In this document: piece after piece, positions 37,050-49,927 of the stretch
Layout: each line of letters begins with the position of its first letter
Numbering within the stretch: position 1 is the stretch's first letter
NCBI RefSeq assembly: GCF_029784165.1
Contig: NC_073696.1
Location: 265,700,760-265,764,759, forward strand
Source of the DNA: Wyeomyia smithii
Lineage: Eukaryota > Arthropoda > Insecta > Diptera > Culicidae
DNA length: 64,000 nt
Reading direction: 5' to 3'
Position numbers and translations under genes: made by a program
The notes under the pieces: model-generated
Told to the model about the DNA's origin: nothing
The model's input: only the letters and a program-made list of their open reading frames with translations
Databases searched by the model: none

Positions 37050-38800
37050 ATGTCGTAAAATTATTTCTAACTTAAGCACGAACATTTAGATCGCAGTTGA
37101 ACATTACGATGAAAGGTAATCTGAAAGTATCGGCTTTTCTCATTCTCAAATCCATACCGAAATATATCGCCTACTGCCATCTAAACCGTATTCCATGGAG
37201 CGCCCCCTCGTGTTCGCACGGGACCCGCAAATCAGTGCATGCCACGGGCCCTTATTCGATCAACCGAATAAATTAAATCAAGCGACAGCGGAGCGGCTTC
37301 CGAAGTTTTCACCGAATGACATTTAGGATCAGTTTCGTTCGATGGTTGTCGTCAGTCGTGGATGGAAATTGGCGACAAAGGCAGGGGGCGGGGGGGTGTA
37401 GATTTTCATCAAGTCATCCATTAGCGAACGGTTTAAGTTGTTCGGAAAAAATCCTTACCTCGGATGTAACACCCGCCAGCCAACAAACAAAAGTAACAAA
37501 CAATAATAATACTAATAACAACAACAACAAACGGCACACCACGAATGAGTGCAAACAAATCGAGGAACAATTCCTTCCAGTTGGCTGAAGTCGTCTGTCA
37601 GTTCGGTTGCGTTGTCGTCGGTGGGCGGCCGGTTGCCTCCTGCGAGTGGGTGGTGGTTGTTTGATTATGGTTAGCCGGGTTTCCACCGCGCGCGCCGCAG
37701 AGTTTGTAAGCGATACCGCGTCGATACCCGTCCGCGGAAAAACCCATCCCCACTGGCTTAACGACGGGTTGCAACCAACCACTATAAATATAGCGAAAGT
37801 ATGTTTTGTTTTGACACTTTCGAAATTTAGACTATTTCTGCAGTGCGCCGGCACTTGCTGGCTCCGCGTTGGATGTGTGAGGAAAATTAAAGCGCAAGGA
37901 AGCACTGCCGCCTGTGTTCGCCGGTTCGTACGGGCCAAAATATATGCGATTCGATACCATCTTAAACGCATTCCGCAGCGTACGTGAGTCTAGGGTTCCC
38001 AGCTCTGGGTGGTCCGAGAGGTTTGGCCCTAGAGTCGCGTCGCCGCGTATCTTTCGAATCTGCTGTAGCGAATGCAAACGACGACGTCGTGGAGTTCAGG
38101 TTCCGAATTCGACTACTAGCAGCAGGGAAGAGACAGACAAGAAACAGTAATTGCTGGGCGAAAGGAAAACCTTCTGTGAGTCGGGTAGTGTGAGTGTGTA
38201 AGGTGCTTCGATGTTTGGAGGAGAAGGAGAAGGAGGTTTAAGGAATTTATGATCTCGATCTCGACTTACACGGCGGCGGCGGCGGCAGTTTGAGACACAG
38301 CGCACATCCAACCAGGCTTGCTTGGATTGGCGTATGTTTTCCTTCGTATTACCGCTGTCGGAGGGGGGTGAGACTAGGAGTGAGTGTGTGTTCGTGTGTA
38401 TGTAGGTATGCAAATGGGTTTTCAATGTTTTATTGTTCCATTTGCAAATAAACGCGTGTACTGTGTGCTCGACTAGCAAGTCCCTTTTTTGGGTGGGGAT
38501 CGGAATTTAGTGTCGTTATCACTTCATCTTGGCGAAAGCTGCTGCTTGCTGTTTGCAAGACTTTGGACAAAGTTTGGACTAGTTTTTGCATTGTTTGCGG
38601 ACGATTGTTTGTGTTGTTCGCTGCTGGGAAAGGCGGAATTTTGATTTCAATCAGCGGGAGCTTTCTTGCGGGACAACATCCTGCGTTAGGAGCGGTGGAA
38701 TGTGTGACGGAAGGAAACAGGGGTTAATATATGCGCTCGAGTTGTTTTCCGACGGGCTTCCGTCAAGGTTACCGTTGGACTGTTTGATTTTAATAGTGTC
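37050..38800. other. Unique, CpG-containing island; possible regulatory or 5' UTR DNA
   Basis: Balanced composition, many CpGs, an AACAAC tract (37500-37530) and CGG repeats (38269-38288). TCAGTT-type initiator matches occur at 37329 and 37598, and a donor-like GTGAGT at 37984, but no aligned downstream promoter element or TATA box. No exon can be asserted. Confidence 0.35.
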
Positions 38801-39662
38801 AATTTTTTATTTTTTTTTTGAATTGTAATTTAGTTGACAAAATTAATTAATCTAAATTTTGAAACTTTCTATGAGAAATCCCCACAAAAACACAAAAAAG
38901 AATCTTAATTTTTTAATTTTCCTGTTGAGTTTTTCATAGAAGTCCTTCAAAAACCATCGAAACCGTTCAATTAAACTTTAGGAGTTTTTGAAATTTTGAA
39001 ACTTTTCATCCACTAAAACGGCCGAAACGTCGGAAATCTAAATTCTAATTTAGATTTAGATCTCATTTTTTTGGTTACCCTGAAGAATAGGAAACCTTCT
39101 AAATGTTGTCTTTTTTTTGAGAAGTCCCTGAAAATTATCATTTAAAATGTTCGAACAATTTAAGTAGATTGTTGTACAGTCTTTTAAAAAGTCCTGAATA
39201 TTGCAGATTCTAATTTTGTCATTTTTTGTGTGGATTTCTTTGAAATAATTACCTAAAAACGACAAAAATGTCAGGTAATTTAATAGGATTTTCGTATAAA
39301 ATATAAAAAATTGACATTTTTTATGTAAAGTCCTCTGTAAAATACCATTAAAACTGGCCAAAATGTCAGAATATTGAAACAAATTGTTGTAGGTTTCCTT
39401 AGCACAATCTTAAAAACTGCAGCAGGTTTCAAATTTCGACATTTTTCATGGGAAGAAAAAGTACACTAAAACAGCCGGAACGTCGAGTAACTCAAAAGTC
39501 CAAAATAATACATATATTAATTCTATGGAGAACCCTTAGGAAAAGTCACCAAAACAGCCGAAACGTCGGGCAATTTACCCAGACTCTCTTTTTCTAAATA
39601 TCTCTGAATAACAGGAAACAATCTAAGTTTTGTCATTTTTTATGGGGAGTTCTTTGAAAAAC

Positions 39663-41010
39663 CATTGTTGGTAGTCTCGCTCGTAAGCAGCATGCAACAC
39701 CTCATGTGAGCTTCTCGTTGCTACCGCTATCACACACTGGATAATTATTCATTCAAGCTATTTCTCGTTCGTTTTCGCTTTCTTTCTTGCTCGCAATCGC
39801 TCTCGAGATCATATGCCCACACTCCCGTCTACTCTCCTCGTGTGTGCTCGTGTGTAGTGTACCTACTCCCCTACTCGCGAGAACGACCAGCTGAAGGCAA
39901 TTGTTTCAAGATGCTTCGTGATGGTTGTAAAAAAATAATCGGACTACTTTGGCAGCGATTTTTTTCGGCTGGTTTTGCATAAGACTGCTGTAAAAAACTT
40001 ACTAAAGCAGTCCAATACCCTACCTTCGTTTCGCGCTTTCGATTTTTTTTTCACACGTGTAGACAGGTACAACACGCCCAAACCGAGAAGCTAATTTTCT
40101 TCTTTTGAAATATGTAAGCAAAAATGAAAGCTGGATGTTCTTGGGGTGCTGTCTTCTAGAAATAGGAATTTAGATACCGGTATTGTGGCCGGGACGCATC
40201 AAACAAATTTCCAGAAAGCATGTATTCAAGAATATTACATGCAAGCTTTCATGTTTTCTTCGGCAGGTTCCTGCATAAGATCGCTGTAGAAAACCTGCCA
40301 AAGAAAACCACTGACGAAGTCGTTCGCTACCCTACATGAAGTACATGCAAGATTGAGATTTTAGTTGCCTTATAGTTTGGAGGTTTCAACCAAGAAATAC
40401 CTTAGCGAATCATCGAGTGACTAATTTGATTCCTTCTATACTTTATACTTTATGAGTCCAATTTTATATCATTGTGTGACAAATCTTTAGATTTGTCTCA
40501 CAATGATATAAAATTGGACTTATCATTTTATGTCGTTGATTCGATGTTGAATGTATTGCAAAATTTGCAGCTTAAAACTATTGAACTGTGAAAAAAATCG
40601 GTGAGAGAATTTTCGTCTTCAAGAAACGAAAATTTCCAGTATTAATTATCCTGAAATTATCACTGGTGCTTTTTTTTCATATCTGTAACTAAGCAGCCGT
40701 ATCATTGTTGACAAATGAAAATCACCAAAACGATTCCATGCGATAAAAAATCGGAAGTGATTCTCCGGATGAGTGATTTTTTCTACTCGCAAGCAGGAAT
40801 TAGCGTATTTTTTTAAAAAGTGGCTGAGTAGCAATACAAAAGAGTTTTTGCGTGTCGGTACGGGCTTGCTGATACTCAAGGGAATTCATAAAGGATAAAG
40901 AGTATCTTTAAAGCATTTGTGAAAATCACTTGAGAAGTGTAGCATATGCCTCGTTCACAAGCAGAAAGGAGAAGAAATATTTTGCTTCTCGCTCGCTTTG
41001 TAACGCTGTG
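39663..41010. mobile_element. 1.35-kb foreign segment interrupting the array
   Basis: Array units stop at about 39660 and resume at about 41020. The segment has two related blocks at 39940-40027 and 40247-40327 (GCATAAGA, GCTGTA(A/G)AAAAC, CCCTAC order). The second is matched in inverted form at 45730-45780 (CAGTGGTTTTCTT, GGGTA). A 66-bp palindrome lies at 40455-40520. It has no transposase and no clear terminal repeats. Confidence 0.55.
40455..40520. repeat. 66-bp near-perfect palindrome
   Basis: AGTCCAATTTTATATCATTG is mirrored at the far end. 31 of 33 symmetric positions pair, the exceptions being one T-T mismatch in the arm and the central TT. Confidence 0.95.
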
Positions 41011-44000
41011 ATAAAGTCCTCCTAAAATCGACCGGAACGTCTAACAATTTAATTAAATTTTCGTTTAGTTTGTCAGAAGTCTTAGAAATTTTAATCCTCT
41101 AAGAATGTCGAAAATTCTAAATTTTGACATTTTATCATAAAAAGTTCCTTTGATTTGGTAACCAACAACAACAAACAAACAGATTATAAACTTTGATATT
41201 CCTCACGGAAAGTGCCCTGAAGGAGACCATTCAAAATGGCCGAAACGTCAAACAATTTGAATAAATTGTGGTATATTCCATTAAAAAATTGAAGAATAGA
41301 GAATATTCTTAATTTTGTTATTTTTCATGGGGAGTTAACTGAAAAGTATGTTTCTCAAAAACTTTAGAAGTGTCAAAGAAAGTAAAAGATTCTAAATTTG
41401 ACACTCGGCCACCAAAAACGGCTAAACCTTGGGTAGATCAATAGATCGTAGTTTTTTTCGTAGAATTCTTTTTTAAATTAACTAAAACATTTTCAATTAT
41501 GACATTTTTATTGGAAGTTCTCTGAGAAAGACTACATAAAATGGCCAATATGTCATAAAAGTTTAACTTGATTGTGGTATAGGCTAAAAGGCATTAAAAC
41601 AACCCAAATTATAAACAATTCAAAAAGCTGTCGTATTTTTTCAAGTCATGAAGAATATCAAAAATATTTAATTTTGTCATTTTTCATGTTGAGTTCTTTG
41701 AAAAAGTCCACCCGAAATGACCGAAACGTCGGGTAATTCAGCTATATTTTATTATTTTTTTAAGAAGTCCTAAAAGCTTTGGAAGTTATAAAAATGTTGA
41801 AGATCCTAAATTTTGACATTTTTCATGGAAACTCTCTTCAACATGGCCACCGACAACGGCCGAAACATCGGGCAGATCGATTAGATTGGCGTATTTTATT
41901 ATTTTTCTCAAAATAAACTGGAAGATTCTGAATATGACTGAAAAATCCTCCGGAGATGCACTTTTAAAATGACCGAAAAGTCAACGAATTTGGATGAATT
42001 ATGAAAAATTTCTTCAAAGAAATGATTGTTAATGATTTCAAGTTTTGATTCTTTCATGGGAAGTTCCCTGAAAAAGCACGCCAAAACAGCCGGAAATTCG
42101 AATAATTTCAAAGTCCAGAATAATGCAGAAGGTGTTAAATTTAGATACTTTAGATGGGAAATATTTTGAAAAAGGTCACAAAAATAGCCGAAACTTCGGG
42201 AATGTAACTAGATTCTCGTATAATTATTTCGAATAACACTAAAGAACAGAAAACATTTCAAATTTTGTATTTTTTTATGGAAAGTCCCCTGTAAAAAGGC
42301 ACTCAAATTGGTCAAAATTGTTGTATATTTCTTGAAAATTTTTCGGAAAAATATAGAAGATTCTTAGTTTTGTAATTTTTTATGGGGAGTTCTTTGCAAA
42401 AGACCATGAAAAACGACCGAAACGTCCAACAATTTAACTAAATTTTCTTATACATTTTTCGAAGTCTTAAAAGTGTCAGCAATATTAAAGAATGTAGAAG
42501 ATTCTGAAAGTTGACATTTTCATGGCAAGTCCTTATAAAACAGCCACCGGCAACGGCCGAAACGTCGGACAGATCAATTAGATTGTGGTAGTTTTTTTTT
42601 GTTCTCAAAATAAATTGAACGATTCTGAATATTTGTTATGGAAAATCCCCTGGAAAAGCCCATTTAAAATGGACGAAACGTCAAGCGATTCGAGTGACAT
42701 ATTTCTTTGAAAAAATGATTGATAATGGTTTCATATTTTAACTTTTTGAAAAAGCCCACCAAAACAGCATTCAAAAGAAAGTTATAAACGTTGACATTTT
42801 CTATGGGAAACCATGAAGAATAAGAAGCATTCATAATTTTGTCATATTTTCTTGTGGAGATTTTCTTATTTTTTTTCTTTTTTTTTCTTATTTATTTAAG
42901 AAGCTTTAAAAGCTTTGGGAGTTGCAAAAAATGTTGAAGATCCCAAATTTTGACATTTTTCATGGAAACTCTCTCTCTGACATGGCCACCGACAACGGCC
43001 GAAACATCGGGCAGATCAATTAGATTGTCGTATTTTGTTATTCTTTTCTAAATAAACTGGAAGATTTTGAATATGACATTTGTAATGGAAAATCCCCTGG
43101 AGAAACACTTTTAAATATATTTATTCAAAGAAATGATTGTACATGATTTCAAATTTTGATTTTTGAATGGAAAAATTCCGCCAAAAACAGCCGAAACGTC
43201 GAACAATTTAAAAGTCCAGCATAATGCAGAAGGTTTTAAGCTTTGATACTTTTGATGCGAAATGCTTTGAAAAAGGTCACAAACATAGCCGAAACTTCGA
43301 GAATGTAACTAGATTATCGTGTATTTCTTTCAAATAACACTAAAGAACAGAAAACATTTTAAATTTTGTAATTTTTTATGGAAAGTACCGTGAAAAAAAA
43401 ATGCATTCAAATTGGTCGAACTTGTTGTATATTTCTTTAAAACTGGAAAAATATAGAAGGTTCTTAGTTTTGTAAGATTTTTATGGGGAGTTCTTTGTAA
43501 AAGACCATGAAAAACGACCGAAGCGTCCAGCAATTTAACTAAATTTTCGTATACATTTTCAGAGTTTAGAAGTAGAGTGTCAGAAATCTTAAAGAATGTA
43601 CAAGATTCTGAATGTTGACATTACTCATGAGAAGTTCTTCTAAAATGGCCACCGACAACGACCGAAACATCGGGTAGACCAATTAGATTGTGGTATTTTT
43701 TCACTCTCAAAATAAATTGAATGATTCTTAATATAACATTTGTTATGGAAAATCCCCTGGAAAAACCCATTTAAAATAGCCGAAACGTCAAATAATTTGA
43801 GTAGATTGTGATATATTTCTTTGAAAAAATGATTGTAAATGGTTTCAAATTTTAACTTTCTAAAAAATTCCACCAAAACAGCATTCAATAGAAGGTTATA
43901 AACGTTGATATTTTCTATGGGGCACCATGACGAAGAAGAAGAAGAAGAAGCATTCATAATTTTGTCATATTTTAATGTGGAGTTCTTTGAAAAAGTCCAC

Positions 44001-44650
44001 CATAAACGACAAAGCAAGCAATTCAATCAGATGTTCATATATTTTTCAGAATTCTTAGAAGTCCTTAAGAATGTAAAAGATTCTGAATTATCATTTTTTT
44101 TTGTGAAAAGTCCTTCGAAAACGATACGATTTTTTGTGGAAAGGCCAGTGAACGACCGAAACGTCGGGCAATTCAATTAGATTTTCTAATTTTTTTGGGA
44201 GTCTTCGAAGATTTGGAAGTCTTGGAGAATGTAGAAGATCAATTTTGATATTTTTAATGAGAAACCTGCTGGAAAAGACTATCCAAAATGGTCGAAACGT
44301 CAAGCAATTTAACTAAATTTTGATATATTTACATATAAAAGTTCTGAGGAATGCAGAAAAGTTTAAATTTTGACAATTTTAATGGGTTAAAGTTCCATGA
44401 AAAAGTTCGCCAAAACAATAACAACGTCGAATAATTTAAAAGTAAAAAATTAGTGTAGAAGATGCTAACCTTCAAATTTTCTATGAGAAATCCCATTGAA
44501 AAAAAACCCTAAATGGCCGAAACGTCAGGCAATTTGACCAAATATTCGTATATATTTAAATTCCCATGAAAAATAAGCAATAGTTTCGTTACTTTTGTAT
44601 GGGAAGTACTTTGAAATAGCCCTGCTAAAACGGTCAAAAGTCTGAGGACA

Positions 44651-45449
44651 GGCCTTCAAGGTTACCGTAGCACTGTAAATTTCAATAGTGTCAACTTTTC
44701 AACTTATATTTTGAGCTTTGCAGATAGAAACTCCTTCATGCTATACGTAATTGAGTTATCATAATGCAACCCAGTAGCTTCCGAATAACAATTAGTATAA
44801 CTGATCCCTCAAATTACTTTAATTTTGTTTCGTTTATGCCGTACTTCTTCCATCAGTTTTTATTCTGTCGCTTTTTTTGTTTTTTTTTTTAAGTATCACA
44901 GGAAGTTACGTATAAAAATGAAAAACTATGCAGTTCGGTGACGCTGAGCTCTAGTGAACAGAAGGATCGCTTTGTTTGAAGGTTGGATGGAAACCAAAAT
45001 CTTTTTAGTGTTGATTTCGCAAATGCAACTGACACAAAATCGTAAGTATATTTTTTATTTGTCATTCTATTATCTGCGTGACCACACCTTTTTGTGAAAT
45101 TTCTTTTCATAGCCCAATTTCAAATTTAGCGTACAGAACATTCGTCTTCATTGGGATTTCGAAACCCCTTATGCCTGGTCATAAAAATACACTAGAGTGG
45201 ATTTCAGAATTTACGAGGTTTACTTTAAAGCGGATTCCCCAGAAAATGCGTTTTTTACGCTGTGTTAACATACCGTTTACATGGGTTTCCATTTTTAAAT
45301 CGTTTACTAAGAATGTCCGATTAGTTTCAATTATCCGATTGTTGAATATTCACTAATCTGATCTGATCATTTAATATTTTTTTCGATTTACAGGTAGGAA
45401 TAGAACGACTTTCGAGATAGTTGAAATGCTATTATTTTCCATTTATTTT
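44651..45449. other. Unannotated spacer
   Basis: No exon or element recognised. GGATTTCAGAATTTACG at 45198 resembles the inverted stretch at 2450-2490, a minor dispersed motif. Confidence 0.4.
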
Positions 45450-45538
45450 CAGTTTGAACTCTTGGGAAAAGCCTGTGCTGAGAAGTGTTATCGTATTTTT
45501 TCTTTTTTAAAGTATTCAGAAACTCTTTTCAGTTAAAT

Positions 45539-45705
45539 AGTGGATCCACTGTTGATTTTATGTCCGACGTTTCGGCTTTCAAATTTGGCCTTTCTCAGGC
45601 ATTCTGCAAATTTAATAAATTTGTAGATCCCCTGAGGAAACTTATGTCCGAAGGTCGAAACGTCGGACATATAAAAAATGTAAGGTTTTGATCCACCGTT
45701 AAGGC
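45539..45705. repeat. Foldback carrying two inverted GAAACGTC motifs
   Basis: The left half has GGATCCAC, then TTATGTCCGACGTTTCGG; the right half mirrors this with CGAAACGTCGGACATA and TGATCCACC. Each half also contains its own CTGAGRAA-type block (45590 minus, 45636 plus). Confidence 0.75.
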
Positions 45706-45865
45706 TAAAAAGTTGTATTTCCTTGAAGAAGTAAAATAGGGTATCGAACGTCTCCGTCAGTGGTTTTCTTCGGCCCCTTTTTGAGTTATCAATAAGTCAC
45801 AAATCAATTATTTGTACTCAATAAAGACCAACCGTGTTAGTTTAGTTTACATACTTTTCACTCTA

Positions 45866-46355
45866 GGTCGGCGTGCAATCAGTCCGAACTTAGCACCAAA
45901 ATGATTATTTCGAGTAGTCGGCATTCAAAGTTTAATCTTCCCGTATGTTTTCTGCAAGCTGCTACAGAGATTTTTTTTAATATATAGGGTAATCGCTCCT
46001 ATATTTATCTCAGTACCTATATTCATCTCATCACGCCTTTTTAATCAATTTATCGTCAAATTATACCATATTTTCTACGTAAAACTCTCAACCACTTGAG
46101 TAAATCGAGAAGCAAATAGATTTACTTTGAAAAGTTTGTAGAAATTTGACGGTAAATTGGACAAATGGGAGAAACAAGATGAATATAGGTGCACCTGGCT
46201 GTTGAGATGAATAATGGAGCGATTACCCTATATGAACTTTTCAAATCTTTTAGGGTTTTTACATGAATAATTGATTATCATTCTTACATCCCATGGTGTC
46301 AAAACCTTCATTTTGAAACAAATGGCGCTTGGTTCAGTCTGATCGCATGCCGTCC
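45866..46355. mobile_element. Outer TIR element, about 490 bp
   Basis: Left arm GGTCGGCGTGCAATCAGTCC and TTAGCACCAAAATGA; right arm mirrors these (AATGGCGCTTGGTTCAGTCT, GATCGCATGCCGTCC). Arms are about 35 bp with mismatches. The interior is largely taken up by a second element, 45982-46233. Confidence 0.6.
45982..46233. mobile_element. MITE with perfect 18-bp terminal inverted repeats
   Basis: ATATAGGGTAATCGCTCC at the left is exactly mirrored at the right. Further inside, CCTATATTCATCT is mirrored by AGATGAATATAGG. TA at the ends fits a TA target site, as for Tc1/mariner-related MITEs. 252 bp, non-coding. Confidence 0.9.
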
Positions 46356-46499
46356 AATTCTGTTCGACGCTATAATAAAACGACGCTATAATAAAACGAC
46401 CACTGAATCAACGAAGCAATTCGAGAGATAGTTGAAAAATGCGGGCTTGGAAACTTACCGAACTTAAATTATGAACCAAAAAGTACTACTACTAGTTTC

Positions 46500-49400
46500 G
46501 GAGCCAATTGCGGTGTAAATAAGAGCACCGAAATCGAACCGAAACCACCAAAACTCGACAACGAGAGAAACTCCCCCCGTTTTCGGTTGCGAGACACAAA
46601 CCAGCCCAGAAGGTAGAAATTTACATGTTAATGTTTCTCTTCGGGTCGTTTCCCGTAAAGTTCTTCTGTCCGACCTTTGGGAAAAATCGCGCCAACTTCC
46701 TTAAGCCTCGGGGTAAGCACAGAAGGGCGAGGATCGCGGCATTGCACCAAAAAAATAAATAACCAATATATCGCATCGTCCTTCCTGCGCTAGGCTGCGA
46801 GGAACAAGGGGATGGGGCGCACGAGCGAACAACTTCTGCTGTTCCAACTTCCGTGAGTGCAAGTTGGATACGTGTAACCTCCCTCCCGCTTTCTTACTCT
46901 GCTAGGTTTCCGGCCTCTGGCCATCGTCAGCGTCGAATGTGTGAACTCGGGGAGAAAATTAATGAAATAAAACAAAATACACACTGGCACTGCTGCAGTG
47001 GCAGAAGCTGGCAGTCCCTGTTTCTCCTGTTCACTTTTCTTCGGCACTGACTTTACTAATTTTTCGGGAGTCCTGGCTTCTCATGTGCTGCTGCTTCCCC
47101 CCTTAGGGAAGGGAATTATGGATTGCAGTATATGAACCGCCCGGGGTGGCAGCCAGCAGCAGACGGCCATTGTCTGGTGGCTTCTATTATTTATGTTAGC
47201 TTATGGTGCCACAAAGCATAGAGAAAAAGAAAAATAGCCCTGCGGAAGGTGAGTTGCTGCTCTCGGTGCAAGAGGACTTCTTCCACTGGAGTTGACTCAA
47301 TTAGCGATATTAGCTACGCTGTTGTACGCTTAATCAGAAACACCCGAAACAACAGCCTCTTAAAACCTCGATTAAACGTTGTAAACACTTCCAAGCAGAC
47401 AAACACTCTCGCCCCAGAGGAAATCAATAGCTTAAACATAACCATAAATACCCCTCACAAAACCACCAGAACCAACCGCTAAACGGCTCACCTCAAAAAT
47501 GGCAAGTTAGGCATCAAATTCCTCGCAAGAAATTCTGCTGGAGCCCTTTTTCTTCCTTTCCACACTCACTGGCAGCAGCACGGACGAAAAAAGCGGGCGT
47601 ATAACTTTTTATGGTTCAATTTCGGATTTACACCCGCATCCTTGTTCGCTCGTATCGGCTCTGCCACCAAACAACAGCCGAAAAGTTGTTATTGTTTTCC
47701 TCGACCGAGCTAGACAAAGTCCAAAATCAATACTAATCGCTTCTGAGCTTCCCCCGAAGACTATTTCTTTTCTCACGCCAATAAATCGCACAGGGCCAAG
47801 CGCCACGAAAACAAACAGCTTATAGAGATATTAAATTTTTATGCTGCACAACCCGAACTCCCCGATATTCGCTGGCAAACGTTTCGATCACGTTACCGCC
47901 CGCTGTAAACAAGATAATCGCCTATCAGTGAGTAAAATTTGATGTTTCAACCTTGCCGCGTCCGCCCCTCCTCGCTAGATCAGGACGACTTTCTTTCTAT
48001 ATTTCCTTGGATCAACCGAACTGGGCGGGGGAGTTGTTTCCGATACTGTTTATTTATTTTTCCCTTTTCTCCCCCGAAAGGATCCGCATCGGCTGCAGAG
48101 AAGTTCGTAAGCTGGTGTGAAAATTCCACCGTCAACAAATCAAGTGGAAAGTTTTCCGCTTCGTTCCCGCGCGGCAGGTTGGAGCGTCGACGACGACGAA
48201 GGTGGTGGACCTATCGGCTACGAAAGTGGCATAAACCAATAACAATAAAATCCTTTTTTTTCTTGCTTCCACAAGAAGGGGACTTCCAGAAAGAAAATAA
48301 ACAGTGGCTGAAATTTGTGTAAACATCCGCCTTTTTTTCCTTTTTAGACGAAGGGAAAAAACTTTTGACCTTCGGCCGGCGGCACTTGATTGGTTCGACT
48401 CGACCCGTCATGACACCGCTGATCCATCTTTCTTTGAACAACAAGAAATCAAAGAAAAAAATCTCAGCTCAATAGAGGAGAAGTTTTTTTTATAAGGGTC
48501 GAACAATTTATCGCTCTGCCAGCCGTATCAGGGGGCAGATGATTGGAAAATTGAGCTGAAAAGTGATCCCGAACCTGTTTGGAATATTTATTCTAACGCC
48601 TAGCGTCGTCTTGTCTTGCTCTGCAAGACGATGGATGCAAATGAGTTCCGGCTTTTGGGACGGGCGACGGTCAGAGGGTGTTCAATTTTCTCAAGCGCCT
48701 TCTTTGATCTACCGACTGAGACGGCCAGAGAAGATGGCGAGGGGCTAGCGATAAATCAGCCCTAAACAAACACACGGTGTTGGCAGATGTTATGCCAAGG
48801 GATTCCAACCCCGGGTGTGGGGAGGTGAAAGTCGTTGAAAAGGGCAGTACCACCAGCAGTAGAGGTCACTAAGTGGATTTGGTAGCGTACCCAGCTAATT
48901 CTTCAAGATGGGCGGAGTTGACCTATGAGCTCGAAGTAGGTGTCAAAAATCGAAGCAACCGAATCAACAGGCGAATTCGCTTTCCCCTCCGATGCTCCTT
49001 GCAGTGAACCCTCGTCAATCAATGATGATTTGACGATTTTTTTTTCTTCCCTGCTTTCCCCCCGACAACGTTTCGATTTGTAGCAAAGAACAGATTACTC
49101 AATATTTGGACACACAGCAAACAAAGCGATAAAAGACAAGAATCGGAAAGTAAGTTGTTCAATCGCTCACCCCCACTGAAGAGAGAAGAAAAAAAAACGA
49201 AGAAAAGAATGCGGGTAAACGTCACTCCGGCGGAGAATGAAAAACCGAAAACAGAGAACAGGGTAGAATTTTTCCTCGAGCTCCCGAGAATGAAAGCGAA
49301 ATTCAATGAATTGTGTATAAATGACGTAATAAAAAAGCGATTGTATTGTTGTTTGAAACATTTTCCTCCCCCGCAGTCGATCCTTTGCCGAACAGGGCAG

Positions 49401-49927
49401 GGATTTTTCCAGTTACATTTTTTTGTCGAGAGTGAGGTAAAAAAAACTCTTTCTCTTCATCTTCGGGGATAACAAAGAAAAGAAAAGTTTTCCATTATTT
49501 TTCAGTAAATATAAATCAAAAGCTTGTTTTTCATCGTTTTTTTTTTCGCTGAACTGGCATTGATCTTAGCCGCAGCGATTCAAAGAAATAACGCAGAAAA
49601 AAAACACGCAAGATTTTTACTCTCCCCTCCAGTCCATGGAGTGGCAAACGGGATTTAATTAAAAAATGTGGTGAAATTAATCAAAAGGATTTTTCCCGGT
49701 TTTTTTCTCTTTCGTTTACTTCTAACCGAGGGAAAACGAACAACCGGTGCCCCCTGTTGCCAATGGAAGTCGGGAGAAAAATTACCGAGGGCCACTCGAT
49801 AAAAATCTTGGGGTAGAACCGCGAGCTTTTGTTGTCTTCCACGAAGCAACGAGCGACAAGATAAGCGAAAAAAAAATTTAACAAAACAACAGCACCCAAA
49901 GGTAGCGTCTTCAACGAAGTCACTTAC
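46500..49927 (-). other. Intron downstream of the exon; GC-balanced island
   Basis: It follows the donor of the 49928-50590 exon on the minus strand. Composition is balanced, no repeat partner was found, and there are several poly-A/T-bounded purine-rich patches (48430-48500, 49180-49260). I find no second exon with a family motif. Minus-strand codons continuing past the donor (to 49655) are intronic read-through. Confidence 0.5.

Larger units (their letters stand above)
38880..44650 (+). repeat. Degenerate array of about 34 GAAACGTC-centred units
   Basis: A unit of roughly 100-200 bp recurs with the core AAAACGGCCGAAACGTCGGG followed by CAATTTAA or CAGATC, then TAGATT, GTAT, and TTTTGACATTTTTCATGG before the next core. 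Clear cores lie near 39018, 39550, 41235, 41715, 41862, 42413, 42551, 43000, 43185, 43655, 43776, 44150, 44288 and 44513; others are more decayed. A higher-order duplication of about 1.1 kb is visible, with 41760-42570 resembling 42895-43680. A 1.35-kb foreign segment interrupts it at 39663-41010. Confidence 0.85.

Noticed and set aside
37329..37635. Core promoter with TCAGTT initiators
   Set aside because: No downstream promoter element at the required +28 position and no TATA box; initiator-like hexamers are frequent by chance.
37414..37971. 185-codon minus-strand ORF
   Set aside because: Leu and Arg runs derive from the AACAAC and GTCGTC tracts; no motif.
38880..44650. Array considered as a CRISPR or a canonical satellite
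   Set aside because: Repeats are too diverged and irregularly spaced, spacers are themselves related, and the context is an insect genome.
49655..49927. Continuation of the exon reading frame beyond 49928
   Set aside because: A consensus GTAAGTG donor ends the exon, and the sequence after it loses the low-complexity bias.
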